Assembly (NCBI GenBank): GCA_030549335.1
Contig: CM060183.1
Coordinates: 36,764,768-36,828,767 of the forward strand
Source of the DNA: Pontederia crassipes
Taxonomy: Eukaryota; Streptophyta; Magnoliopsida; Commelinales; Pontederiaceae
Direction: 5' to 3'
DNA: 64,000 nucleotides
Part shown: positions 1 through 10,113 of the stretch, piece by piece
How positions within the stretch are numbered: the first letter of the stretch is position 1
Layout: each line of letters opens with the position of its first letter
Made by a program: the position numbers and the translations under genes
Notes under the pieces: model-generated
The model's database searches: none
What the model was told of the DNA's origin: nothing
Seen by the model: the letters and a program-made list of their open reading frames with translations, nothing else

Positions 1-1080
1 CTTATTTTTCCTCTCTAGCTAAAACAGGCAAAATGTTCATTAAAAAGTAAACATATTAACCTAAAATATATAACATCATACCGGAAAAATGTTTTAGGTA
101 CGAACATATTCTAACTTTATTTTATTTTATCAACTTTTTATTGATTTCTATCATCGTGGATTGATTAACAAATGAAGTCACTATAAGATTCAATAATAAT
201 AAGTTTGAACATGTAAGATGTTTAAATGTAGAAATATTTATAGAAAACAAATTTTGTTTAATACTTCGTTTTGTTTAATACATAGAAATATTAACCCTAC
301 GCCTCTCCTCTTTCCCCCTCCATCCACACGAATTCCTAGGCAATCAAGAGCCCTAATGCAGTGCTGGCCGTTGAAAATGTTGCCTAAAATATGTTGAAAC
401 ACTAGGAGGAAACCAAGGTGATGTAGTAGCCATGATGAAATTTTTGTTGATCTTCAGGATTGTTTTCTTGACTTTTCCCTCGGCTTTATCCCATATGACG
501 TGACCAACAAGGATAGGGCACAAGGATGAGGCGTGGTCGAAATCAGAGAGCCTTCAGGGACGAATGACGTGGAGAACAAACTAGAGAAAGATGATCGAAC
601 AACAAAGAATTCACATAAATATAGGTGGATCATTGGATCAAACTTTGGATCAATTTTAACAATAGATTTGTATGTTTCTAAGATACAATTATAGTCATAA
701 CATCATCTCCTATTACTCATGATTCTTCTTATATGATTACTTTGGTCCTAAAATATTTATTCCCATGAAACTACATCGAAAATTGAGCAGTCAATGTTCC
801 TATTTTCATCGAAATCCTAGAACCCGGCCCGCGTTTGAACAACTCCGACCAAGTATGCACATTGTTGGGCAAGACGAGCGCAAAACCCGACCCGAATTCC
901 ACACCACCCGAACCGTGCCCATGCCGACACGCGCGCATCGTCGAAACCCGGCTTGGGCTCTTTGTGACCCAAGCCGAGTTTTGATATCCTGCACATAGAG
1001 TCTATCCCAAGCCGAGCCCGATTTCCTCTCAACAATTTTTAATTTATTATTATCTTACTCGTGATCCATCATCTGCTATC
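1..1080. other. AT-rich flank without a recognised gene
   Basis: No coding exon or RNA gene was recognised. The segment is AT-rich except for 820-1025, which is GC-richer and dotted with CCCGAC/AACCCGG/CCGAGTT words. Those words resemble the motif style of the solo LTR at 45402-47346, so the patch may be an old LTR fragment. This is a motif-level impression, not an alignment. The short open frames on both strands overlap each other in this patch and match nothing I know. Confidence 0.4.
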
Positions 1081-2347
1081 ATCCAGAGTATTGTATTACA
1101 TAGCCCAATATGTGTTAATGATCTATGCTTTATTATCCATTTGATTTCACCGAAACATAGTTTATATTAATATTGTCATTTGATAATTGTATTATTGATT
1201 ATCCATAATTGGTCATCTATGTGACCCTATTGATATCATGATTTAGAGCATTATCATCGTAGAGAATGATTAGTTCATGACTTAGGTTAATTGTTGAATT
1301 ACATGTCATTATATGAAATCTATTACTATCCTACATTGTCATTAGATTCAAAATTTTATTTATCTGATCTCATTGTCTCATTGCTTAGATTAAATCTAAG
1401 GCTAACCCCTCTTTGATTCCATTGATGACATGATCTTTTGATCTTGATTAGTATCACTGTATTATTATGATTAAATCCCAATGTAGGTGAAGATGAGAAC
1501 CTAATTAATTAAAGATAAAAATTAGGATGCCCATGTTACGGCTTGATGGGAGTTCATGGTATAACATTGTAGTCAGTGTTGGGGCATAATTTGTCCCCGT
1601 TGCACGATTTCTCCCCATCGTGTAACGAAAAAGGATACCCCTCCTCTTTAAAGAAGATGATTGTTATGATGTGCACAATTACTGGCCATTCATGAAGTAC
1701 ATGACACCTCATTGCAATAAATACGTTAACCAATGACATTGCATAAATATATTAGAGATAAATAAGTTGATTACAACTTCCAATCAGGGCATTAAAAATA
1801 CACTTACATCATAGTACAAAGTATTGAAATATGCACATTGTTTCAGAGCATATTATATGACATTGAAATATATGGTAAAGTAATCTAGAGATTGCATTGA
1901 TTCATTCCAACGAGCATAATCTTCATCTTATATTACAATTGTTCCCACCTAATGATTTATTGTATTATTCCTACACAGTTTGATTCTATCTATAGACATC
2001 ACATTGACCTTTACCATTAATAATCAAAGTATTGATTTCTTCATGGAATCTTATTTTACTCATAGATATGATATTAATAAACTATCTAGAGCATTCTATC
2101 ATATCAGATGTTTACTCGGAGTATAGTTTTGATTCTTTTACTAATTTTATTTAAGGCATACTATTTGATTTACTCTATTGAGTCTACCTAGAGTATAATA
2201 TTATTATTTTTGTTTATTTGTTCTATTGATCTTATTTACTGCATAGTATTGTTTTATTCCACTTATACTACTGATCATTCATTTGATTATACTTAGAGCA
2301 TGATATTGATACGTTCCATTGATTCTTATTTAAGCATGGTCATGATA
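1080..2347. repeat. Degenerate AT-rich direct-repeat field
   Basis: Variants of a word like AGAGCATNATATTGATT recur irregularly, for example near 1245, 1850, 2090, 2116, 2150, 2195, 2240 and 2297. In the densest part (2080-2340) successive copies are mostly 25-60 bases apart. No gene was seen. The field looks like an old, strongly mutated tandem array or a decayed transposon. It ends just before the tRNA-Pro gene. Confidence 0.35.
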
Positions 2348-2419
2348 GGGCATTTGGTCTAATGGTATGATTCTCGCTTTGGGTGCGAGAGGTCCTGAGT
2401 CCGATTCTCGGAATGCCCC
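2348..2419 (+). tRNA. tRNA-Pro (anticodon UGG), possibly weakened
   Basis: The 72-nt sequence folds as a full cloverleaf. The acceptor GGGCATT pairs with AATGCCC, followed by a C discriminator. The anticodon stem CTCGC/GCGAG (2373-2377 and 2385-2389) encloses the loop TTTGGGT with anticodon TGG at 2380-2382. The variable loop is AGGTC and the T stem is CTGAG/CTCGG. No intron or CCA end is encoded, as expected for a nuclear gene. A run of T downstream (about 2432-2451) can serve as a Pol III terminator. One oddity is the T loop, TCCGATT, which has C instead of the near-universal T at position 55. This also spoils the internal B box, so the copy may be weak or a pseudogene. Confidence 0.9.
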
Positions 2420-3159
2420 CTAATTGGCCATTTTGACTTTTTTCCTGCTAAAAAAATGATTTCTTTTCATTGATGTTTGTGATGGTCATGATGATGTTTG
2501 TGATGGTCCAACGCACATGGATGTGTCTTAGGCTGTCTTATTTAGTGTCATTAGATTGATTGACATTATGATTTATCTCATAATTTCCATTGGAGTTCCG
2601 CTTTATTATTAGTCTTATTGATATCATTAAATCTTTCATTTATATTATTTATTTGTCAAATAATCAGTCAAAAACAAAAATTTTTTAATCTTGCCAAGGA
2701 AGATTTCGGAGCGTTACATGAAAGGCATCATGAGCTCTGATTCGGGGACGTATCTCTAACCAATTAGTCTCTTCACATATGGCTATTGAATTCCCCATAT
2801 TAACATGCGAAAGAGAAAAGGTAAATTGTATTACAACAAGAAGAGATGTGCCAATCATTTGGAGGAGATGAAGATTACCAGAGCCTTTCCACCATATAAC
2901 AGGAGCACATAGAAGAAGTGAAGTCCCCTCAGCAATAATACCATATATGCCATGTCTATTTATTGCACCACATAATAGAATCTTATATTGAAATATACTG
3001 TATAGATCAGTCATTTAGTTCTTTATTATTAATGTATTGCACATAATGTTTCTTTATAGAGTTGCCTTGGCAACTCAAACTTCAGAAGATTAGCATCCAA
3101 GACAGATAATTGCCACCAATCTATGGATCAGGAGTATGTGCAGTCATTTCCGTATCACT
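2420..3159 (-). other. Probable 3' flank of the interrupted exon at 3160-3255
   Basis: On the minus strand this lies downstream of the stop codon at 3160-3162 and may contain that transcript's 3' untranslated region. A possible polyadenylation signal AATAAA occurs on the minus strand near 3025. An open frame of 109 codons (2685-3014, minus) is present, but it resembles no family I recognise and lies where a 3' UTR is expected, so I do not call it a gene. Confidence 0.3.
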
Positions 3160-3255
3160 TCATCTCAGCTTCCACCACACGAAGAAACCAACAGAGAACG
3201 CCAGAGCCGCAACACCGATGACCATTCTGTTCCTGTTGATGCTCTCCAGTAGATC
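3160..3255 (-). pseudogene. Last coding exon of a tail-anchored protein, cut by the gypsy insertion
   Basis: Read on the minus strand, 3255-3160 is an open frame ending in TGA at 3162-3160. The last codons give a hydrophobic segment (MVIGVAALAFSVGFFVWW) followed by Lys-Leu-Arg and the stop, typical of a tail anchor. Across the retroelement, 13134-13127 supplies the first 8 nt of the exon, preceded by an AG acceptor at 13136-13135 (CTTTAG). Counting the duplicated AGATC only once, the pre-insertion exon would be 99 nt, exactly 33 codons. I do not recognise the protein. Upstream exons were not found between 13135 and 14698, so this could also be a stray gene fragment. The insertion would separate the exon from its gene by almost 10 kb. 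Confidence 0.45.
3251..3255. repeat. Target-site duplication AGATC, left copy
   Basis: AGATC directly precedes the TGTAACGCCC terminus of the retroelement and is repeated exactly at 13127-13131 after the ATCACA terminus. A 5-bp duplication is the normal footprint of a Ty3/gypsy integrase, so the two flanks belong to one insertion event. Confidence 0.93.
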
Positions 3256-3879
3256 TGTAACGCCCCCAAAATCGCACCTCCCATCACGTACGCAGTCAAA
3301 TTGACCCTGGAGGCGCTACACTATCTATTGCTCTATTGACCTCGACCGTTCAACAAAATAGCTTACGTGGCACATATAAAATAATAATTATAATATAGAA
3401 CTTTAAATGCGGAAAATTCACTAATAAAAATATTATAATAAAGGACTGTGATGCGGAAACTGTAGTGGTAGAATATCCATTAACGAGTTCTGATCAACAT
3501 GAGGAAAACAGAAACTTAAAGATGTTTAATGGCGGAAAACCATGATGTCTTTGATGAACTAAATATACGGAAAGACGTGATAACAATGCGATGAGCTTGT
3601 AGCAACAATCTGTGTCATGTGCAGCACTTCTCCAAGCTCTGCGTCCTCCAACACCTCGTCAGTTGGCATTCTCACATGCAAAATTCCAATGCAGGGGAAT
3701 AAAATACCCATGAGCAAAGATGCCTAGTACAATAGCAATAGACGTGAAATAAGGATCAATCATAAGTTATTGTGTAAATATTTGGTCATATCAATACTCT
3801 ATTCTTTATCATTACAATACTTTGTCTCTGTGTTACTCTGCTTTTACTTTATAATATCTCTGCTATTTTTAACAGTACT

Positions 3880-3970
3880 TTGTTTTGCATTGCTTTGTTG
3901 TACATTGCTTTGCTTTACATTGCTTTACTTTACAATACTCTGCTTTACTTTGCATTGCTTTACTATGAGT
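3880..3970. repeat. TTTGC/TTTAC simple-repeat stretch inside the 3' LTR
   Basis: Words such as TTTGCATTGC, TTTACATTGC and TTTACTTTAC are tandemly repeated. The matching place in the other LTR (about 11595-11650) has fewer units, so the array changed length after insertion. Short open frames here are by-products of the repeat. Confidence 0.7.
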
Positions 3971-4599
3971 TGTACTACGTCTTTTACATTACTAAATTAT
4001 CCTTAGAGTTTGTTGTCCTATGCGAGCTCGACTTTATTAGGTTGGGATGTCAGGGGTGCCTCTCTGATTCTCTGATGCCAGTAAGTCCGTAAACGGGAAA
4101 AATGTGGTGGGTGTTACTACTTCACCCAGTTCGGAAGGTAGGGGAAAGAATTCCTACAATCCAGGAATAATTGTCGGTTACTAGACCTGTAGGTTCACTA
4201 TCTCCTCAGCTAGCTACATGTCCCTCTGGCACAATACTTTAATCTTTAAGGAAAGAGGTGTGACCATATCATCACCCTTCAATTCGATATATCGGTGGGA
4301 GAACACCTGAAATCTCAGGAATAGTGGGCATTTAAGCCAGTAGTTTCGCTGTCCCCTTAGCTAACTACCTATCATCCATTGCTTTAATCTCTGATATTTA
4401 CTTTAACATTGAGGGCGGCACATAGCAATCCCATATTTTGGTCTTGACTTTATTTATCTTTAGTCATTGCGAAATCTTTGATTTGGGATCCAACTGAACG
4501 TTGATTTTTGTACAGTAGAACTCAGCCAGTATAGGCGAACTGGTCAGAGACGTAGATGTATTTAAGAGTGGATCAATCCGCTTAAGTCCGATCAATAAG

Positions 4600-4950
4600 T
4601 CTGACTGTCAGACCGGTCGACCGTTCTTGATGGACCGGTCGACCGCTCACTGGTACCGGTCGACCGGTCCTTTAGGATCGGTCGACCAAGTTCTTTAATT
4701 AGGCAATTTGCGAATCGGTCGACCGTCAAGGGTGTCGGTCGATCGTTCGCTAAGTCATGAAGATGCGCACTGCGCATCGGATCGGTCGACCACTCTCTGG
4801 AACTGGTCGACCGATCATAAGATCAAACCTGTCCGTGGACAGGTAGATCGGTCGACCGCCATGGTTAGCCGATTGACCGATATCAAAGAACTCATATATG
4901 TTCTGTACGCGGACCGGTCGACCGTTTAATAAAATCGGTCGACCGGTCCC
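4600..4950. repeat. Cluster of CGGTCGACCG-type palindromes in the 3' LTR
   Basis: About a dozen exact or near copies of the palindrome core GGTCGACC occur within about 350 bp, spaced roughly 15-45 bp apart (for example 4616, 4636, 4657, 4678, 4717, 4784, 4805, 4849, 4915 and 4936). The other LTR has a shorter version at 12298-12562. The array lies downstream of the probable TATA box, in the transcribed part of the LTR. Its function is unknown. Confidence 0.8.
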
Positions 4951-5510
4951 TGCTGTAAAACATGGCCGTCGGACTTCTCCATTGATTCCGTCGGTCTTCC
5001 GGTCATCAATTGACGCCGACATTAATACGAAAAAGGTAGGAGATAACTTCAGGATCATAATGAACATATTCTATGCATTTAACGATCTCTATTTCATCGT
5101 CTAGGGATTTAGAATGCTAAGGTACCTTTGTTTTCGTTCGAACGAGTTCGCCAGCGTTCCTGCCGCCATCCGGTCATCATCGGTTGTTCTATGTTGACTG
5201 GGAGGATTCGCCCGACCTTTGTGCACATCGAGGCAGAGTCCCCGCACGTTGAAGAGTCGTCGGATCGTCGGTGGGTGTCGCGCTCTGCTCTGTTCGTCCG
5301 CTCGTGCGCATCGTGGTTGCCGGTCGAGAGGAAGACGGAGATGATGGAGGTGGTGGTTGGCAGAGGGTCCAAGGAGTCGCAAGAGCGCCCCCTTATATAG
5401 CCCCGGCCGACCCTTGGTCGGCCGGAGGCGAAACGACGGGAGGTCAAGGGAGGCGACGCCTCCCCTATCGACCGTTCGTTTCATTTTTTGTGTAAATACG
5501 AGGCATCACA

Positions 5511-5530
5511 TTATTACCCTCTAAAAAGAA
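5511..5530 (-). other. Candidate polypurine tract region
   Basis: On the minus strand the sequence next to the 3' LTR reads TTTTTAGAGGGTAATAA. The AGAGGG stretch is the only purine-rich block next to the LTR and would be the plus-strand primer for reverse transcription. It is short and followed by AT-rich bases, so the exact tract is uncertain. Confidence 0.4.
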
Positions 5531-5757
5531 AATTCTTCCTCGAATTTGGATAAGGGTTAAGGCTTACCGAAGAGTTCAGGGAATTTTTCTCGCATTTCGG
5601 ACTCTACTTCCCAAGTTGCCTCTTTCCCTTGGTGATGCTTCCATGTTACTTTGACCAGTGCTACTCTCTTCTTCTCTTGTTGATGTTCTTGGTATTTCAA
5701 TATCTCTGTGGGTCGTTCCTCGTATGTCAGATTCTCCTTGAGATTTGGTTCATCAAT
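5515..5757 (-). pseudogene. Chromodomain-like C-terminal tail of the gypsy polyprotein
   Basis: Downstream of the stop at about 5758 the minus strand continues in frame with residues resembling the C-terminal chromodomain of plant chromovirus integrases. Visible words include LTYEERPTEIL, VALVKVTW and EATWEVESEMREKFPELF. In this family the chromodomain directs integration to heterochromatin marks. The stop before it would prevent its translation as part of pol. It ends about 40 nt before the 3' LTR, the usual position. Confidence 0.7.
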
Positions 5758-6620
5758 TTAGATCACATTGGCGTAGTTGTGCTTGTACATCCGGAGTAGG
5801 GAGACGTGAAAGACGTTGTGTATTCTTGAATAGGCTGGAGGTAGGGACAACCTGCATGCTGAATCTCCAACCATATCTAATATTTCGAATGGGCCTACGT
5901 ACCTTGAGCTCAATTTTTCCCATTTGCTAAAATGCATTACTCCTTTGGTGGGGGAGACCTTGAGCAGAACTTGGTCACCCGCCTTGAACTTATGTTCTCG
6001 GCGTTTCTTGTCCGCGTAGGCTTTCTGACGATCTTGAGCAGACTTCATTCTCTTCTTTATCAGTTCGACTCTATCTGTATACTCTTGTGTTTTTTTCTGT
6101 AATTCTGCGCTCAAGATCTTTCTTTCTCCCACTTCGCCCCAACATGTCGGAGAACGACATGGGCGACCATACAACGCTTCAAAGGGAGACATCTCTATGC
6201 TGGCATGGAAGCTGTTGTTGTAGGAAAACTTTATAAGAGGCAGATGCTTGTCCCAACTACCGTGCCAATCTAATGTGCATGCTCTCAGCATATCTTCTAG
6301 TATTTGAATGGTTCTCTCCAATTGGCCGTCTGTCTGAGGATGAAAGACGGTACTATACCGAAGTCTTGTTCCAAAAATATTCTAGAGACTCTTCCAGAAT
6401 CTTGACATGAACATGAGATCCCTATCAGATACAATGGTTGATGGGATCCTGTGAAGTCTAACAATCTCCTGCACATATAAATCCATGAGGCTTTCAAGAG
6501 ATTGCTTTACCTTAATGGGTAGAAAGTGAGCTGATTTAGTGAGTCGGTCCACTATAACCCAAATGGCATCATGTCCTTTCAAAGTCCGAGGTAGGCCTGT
6601 GATAAAGCTCATCGATATCT
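5758..6620 (-). pseudogene. Integrase core and C-terminal region of gypsy pol (broken)
   Basis: Two open stretches on the minus strand cover the integrase catalytic core. The first (about 6612-6382) includes [16 protein letters not shown] and IVSDRD, which carry the two conserved aspartates. The second (6321-5758) includes a conserved [12 protein letters not shown] and the GPFEIL region. Stops at about 6383 and before 6612 interrupt the frame. Integrase would join the element's cDNA to host DNA in the nucleus. With several stops the protein cannot be made from this copy. Confidence 0.85.
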
Positions 6621-6630
6621 CTTCCCACTT

Positions 6631-7512
6631 CTATTGTGGAATACTTAGACTCTTCAAAGTTCCTTGGGGTTTCTGGTGTTCCACTTTGACCTGCTGGCAC
6701 ACTATGCATTTGAAGACATATTCGGCTATCTCCTTCTTCATGTCTGGCCACCAGAAACTCCTATGCACATCTTTGTACATCTTTGTACTTCCTAGGTGGA
6801 TTGCAAACTCGGACTTGTGGCACTCATCCAGCACTTCTTTTCGGAGTTCAGGATTACTTGGCACCCATAACCGATCGCAGTACCTGATGCCGCCATCCGA
6901 AGAGACTTTGAATTTTGTTGTTTCCATACCTGTCTTTATCATTATATTTTGGTATTTTGTGTCTTCTACTTGTGCTTCTATAATTCTTCCTATCATATCC
7001 GGTACTATACGCTGCATCATCATTAACGATCCATCGTGCTTCACCCTTGGTGCCCATCTGAACAGTTCTTCCATAAGCTCGAACCGTCGTAGACGCATGT
7101 AAGCCAAGGATCCTTCCCATTTTCTGCTGAGCGCGTCAACTACTGAGTTTGCCTTACCAGGTTGGTAATTAATGGCAAACTCGTAGTCCTTCAAAAACTC
7201 CATCCAACGCCTTTGACGCATATTCAACTCCTTTTGTGTAAACACGTACTTCAAGCTTTTATGATCCTTATAGACCACAAATTCTTCTCCATATAAATAG
7301 TGGCGCCAAAGCTTAAGGGCGAACACTACTGCTGCCAACTCGAGATCGTGCGTTGGATAATTGACCTCATGCTTCTTCAGCTGTCTGGATACGTATGCCA
7401 CTACTTTATCATATTGCATCAGTACGCATCCCAATCCTGTGCCACTGGCATCACTGTAAACCACGTAGCCACCATTGCCCGATGGTAATGTCAGGACCGG
7501 CGCTAAAGTTAG
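6631..7512 (-). pseudogene. RNase H and integrase zinc-finger region of gypsy pol (broken)
   Basis: The minus-strand frame 7464-6631 starts within RNase [17 protein letters not shown] carries the first catalytic aspartate, and [18 protein letters not shown] a conserved Glu motif. The integrase HHCC zinc finger follows ([11 protein letters not shown] through CIVCQQVK). RNase H removes the RNA strand of the hybrid, and the finger belongs to the integrase N-terminus. A TGA at about 7513 separates this from RT where an Arg codon (CGA) is expected, consistent with a single C-to-T change. A stop after SIPQ ends the frame. Confidence 0.88.
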
Positions 7513-8835
7513 TCATTCCTTTAACTCTTGGAAGCTTTCCTCGCACTTGGGTGACCAGATGAACTTTTCTCCTTTCCTTGTAACTTTGGTCAGCGACAGT
7601 GCTATTCTGGAGAAGTCTTTGATAAAACGTCTGTAGTAGCCGACTAAACCAAGGAAACTCTTAATCTCTGAGACATTCTTCGATTGGGTCCAGTTGGACA
7701 CAGCTTCTATTTTTGTCGGATCCACTACAACTCCATCTTTAGAAATGATGTGGCTAAGGAACATCATCTGTTCTAACCAGAATTCGCATTTGAAAAACTT
7801 CGCATACAGCTTCTTTGCCCGCAAAGTTTTCAATACTATCCTCAAATGTTCTCTATGTTGCTCTACATTTGGCGAGTAGATGAGGATATCGTCCACAAAG
7901 ATAATTACGAACTTATCTAGATGTTCTTGAAAAGTTTGATTCATGAGATCCATGAATGCTGCCGGGGCATTAGTTAACCCAAATGGCATCACCAGAAACT
8001 CATAATGTCCATATCTTGACCGAAATGTCGTCTTTGGGATGTCTCCTTCTGCTACCCTTAGCTGATGGTATCCGCTCCTCAAATCAATTTTTGAGAACAC
8101 CTTCGCCTTGGACAGCTGATCAAATAAGTCGTCGATGCGAGGTAGCGGGTATCTATTCTTTATGGTGACCTTGTTCAACATCCTGTAGTCGATACAAAAT
8201 CTTAATGATCTGTCATTCTTTTTGACAAAGAGAACAGGAGCACCCCATGGTGAAACATTAGGCATTATGAAACCTTTGTCCAGTAACTCTTGAATCTGAT
8301 CCTTTAGTTCCTTCATCTCTGCTGGAGCCATGCGGTACGGGACTTTGGAAATTGGTGCAGTTCCGGGTGTCACCTCGATATGAAAGTCTATCTCCCTTCT
8401 GGGCGGTAGACCACTAACATCATCAGGGAATACATCCAAAAATTTCCTCACAACTTCTATGTCTCGAGGAGTCTTCTTCAGTTCTTCTATTTTAGTCACA
8501 CTCGCCAGGTAATCTCTACATCCCTTTTGTAGTAGCTTCTGTGCCTTCATGGCAGATACTATGACCTTTGGTTCCTTCTGTGCAATTCCCCTGATTATAA
8601 TTTTATTTTTACTCTGTATGCTTATGATCACTTTCTTTTGTTTGCACAAGATGGAAGAATCATAGAAGGTTAGCCAATCCATGCCCAATATTATATCATA
8701 ATCTCTCATGGGGATGATGATAAGATTTGCAGGATGATTCTTTCTCTCTATCTTTATGGGTATATTGGGGAGATACTTTGTAGTAATTAGGGTGCCTCGT
8801 GGGGTTAATATATTCATCTTATGCTCTAAGTTCAT
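7513..8835 (-). pseudogene. Reverse transcriptase region of gypsy pol
   Basis: This is the longest intact piece, 440 codons. It begins in the protease/RT linker ([10 protein letters not shown]) and covers the whole RT. Visible RT motifs are [39 protein letters not shown] and the catalytic FVDDILIYS (near 7874-7900), then [12 protein letters not shown] of the connection region. RT copies the element RNA into DNA. The first Met is internal to the polyprotein, so this is not a real start. Confidence 0.93.
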
Positions 8836-9140
8836 GGCGGCTAACCCTAATGTTTTGGCACACTTTCTGATATAAGGGAATGTGAAGCACCGGAATCGAA
8901 TAATACTTTTGTAAGTAAATCAGCTACGAATAGCGTACCTCAAATGACATCAGCGTCATTCTGAGGAGCATCTTCTTCCAGATTGAAGAGTCTTCCCTGC
9001 ACCAACTGTTGTTGTCCACATCTCGGATAATTTGCTGCCATGTGTCCCATTCCACCGCAGTAATAATAGGCTCCAGACTTCATTCGGCATTCCCCAGCAT
9101 GGGTCCTGCCACATGTGTTGCATAAAACTCGCTCACCTTA
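8836..9140 (-). pseudogene. Gag zinc knuckle and aspartic protease segment, with stops
   Basis: On the minus strand 9130-9020 encodes the chromovirus nucleocapsid pattern CNTCGRTHAGEC, followed by a second knuckle in which the expected first and last Cys both read Tyr (TAT for TGT). The protease active site [13 protein letters not shown] lies near 8905-8870 (DSG at 8897-8889). Stop codons lie between knuckle and protease (about 8940) and after the protease motif (about 8855). The segment joins gag to pol in the usual order and is clearly non-functional. Confidence 0.82.
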
Positions 9141-10113
9141 TGCGAGTGGTACTTGAGGAGCTCTAGGAGGTTGTTGCCTCTACTGTTGGGTTGGGTATCT
9201 TTGTCCCTACTGAGGGGGTCGCTGATGTTGCTATTGTTGTGGTTGCTGTTGCGGTGGAGGAGGAGCTTGTGGTGGAGGACAGTATGGATGCTGTTGTTGT
9301 GGAGGGTGGTAGTTCTATTGAGGCACAGAATATGGATGGTACTGATTATCCCGTCGTTGGTGCTGCCGATTGTTCTCACGGAACTATTGTTGCTGGTGGG
9401 AATTTTATCCTACATTTTGTTGAGCCCTCTTCTCCTTCATGAGGTCTTGATGATCCCTCTTGGTCAGGGTTGCCTGACCGCTTCATCGAGGGTTTTGCAA
9501 TTCCCTGGTCTGGCCTGAGATCTCAGTGAGGGCCTCAGTCCGTCTACAAAATATTTCGCCAGAGCTAGTTCGTCCATAGTCAAATTAGAATATTTTTTCA
9601 ATCGGACGAACTTGGTCACATACTGATCCACGGTCATAGCCCCTTGCTCTAGATGCAGAAATTCCTTCTGCTTCAAGTCTTTCTGGAAGGACGGGAGGTA
9701 GCGCGTCTCAAATGCCTTGCGGAAATCTCCCCATTTCACAGTCCTGATTCTCGGAAAACTGGTGGCCTTCTTTGCCTTCCACCATTTCTTGGCGTCTCTC
9801 TAGAGAGTATCTCCAGCGAATAGGACCTTCTTGTGCTCGGGACATCGAGGATGTCGAACTTTTCTTCCAAGGTTTCGATCCACTGTTCAACAACATCGAT
9901 TCCTTCTTCCCCATTAAACGTCGGAGGCTTCGACCTCCAAAATTCTTGCAGCGTACAAGAGATGGGGGCCCGACGTCCTTGCTGTGGTGGCGAACCGGGC
10001 ATAGGTGGGGAATGCGGAGGAGGATCCAATGGAGGTGGAGGAATAAAATGGGCATCTTCTTCGTTATATATCTCATATTCACTGGACGCTGATCCTCTTC
10101 TCTGATAGGTCAT
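9141..10113 (-). pseudogene. Gag (capsid) gene of the gypsy element, frameshifted
   Basis: The gag start is likely the ATG at 10113. A proline-rich N-terminus (FIPPPPLDPPPHSPP) is followed by PPTFNGEEGIDVVEQWIETLEEKFDIL, typical of the retrotransposon gag domain. After a frame change at about 9850 the domain continues in 9739-9464 with KWGDFRKAFETRYLP, EFLHLEQGAMTVDQY and ALAKYFVDGLRPSLR. A glutamine/asparagine-rich linker with stops follows (about 9450-9150). Gag would form the virus-like particle in the cytoplasm. The frameshift and stops make this copy defective. Confidence 0.85.

Larger units (their letters stand above)
3256..5510 (-). repeat. 3' LTR of the gypsy element
   Basis: On the plus strand the LTR runs from TGTAACGCCC to GGCATCACA. 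It matches the copy at 10981-13126 over its whole length with point differences and indels. The main size differences are a longer block of CGGTCGACCG-type palindromes (about 4600-4745) and extra TTTGC/TTTAC simple-repeat units near 3895-3965. The minus-strand TATA-like CTATATAAGG lies near 5393-5402, close to the LTR start, which implies a short U3 and a very long transcribed R/U5. Confidence 0.93.

Noticed and set aside
2685-3014. 109-residue protein gene
   Set aside because: It lies where the 3' UTR of the interrupted exon is expected, has no splice or family support and low-complexity composition.
3770-4092. Small membrane-protein genes in the LTR
   Set aside because: The frames arise from the TTTGC/TTTAC repeat tract inside the LTR and change with unit number in the other LTR.
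4600-4950. CRISPR-like or bacterial operator array
   Set aside because: Spacing is irregular, the units are self-palindromic and lie inside a plant LTR; no cas-like genes exist here.
9153-9518. Leucine-rich plus-strand protein opposite gypsy gag
   Set aside because: It is the reverse strand of the repetitive glutamine/asparagine-rich gag linker.
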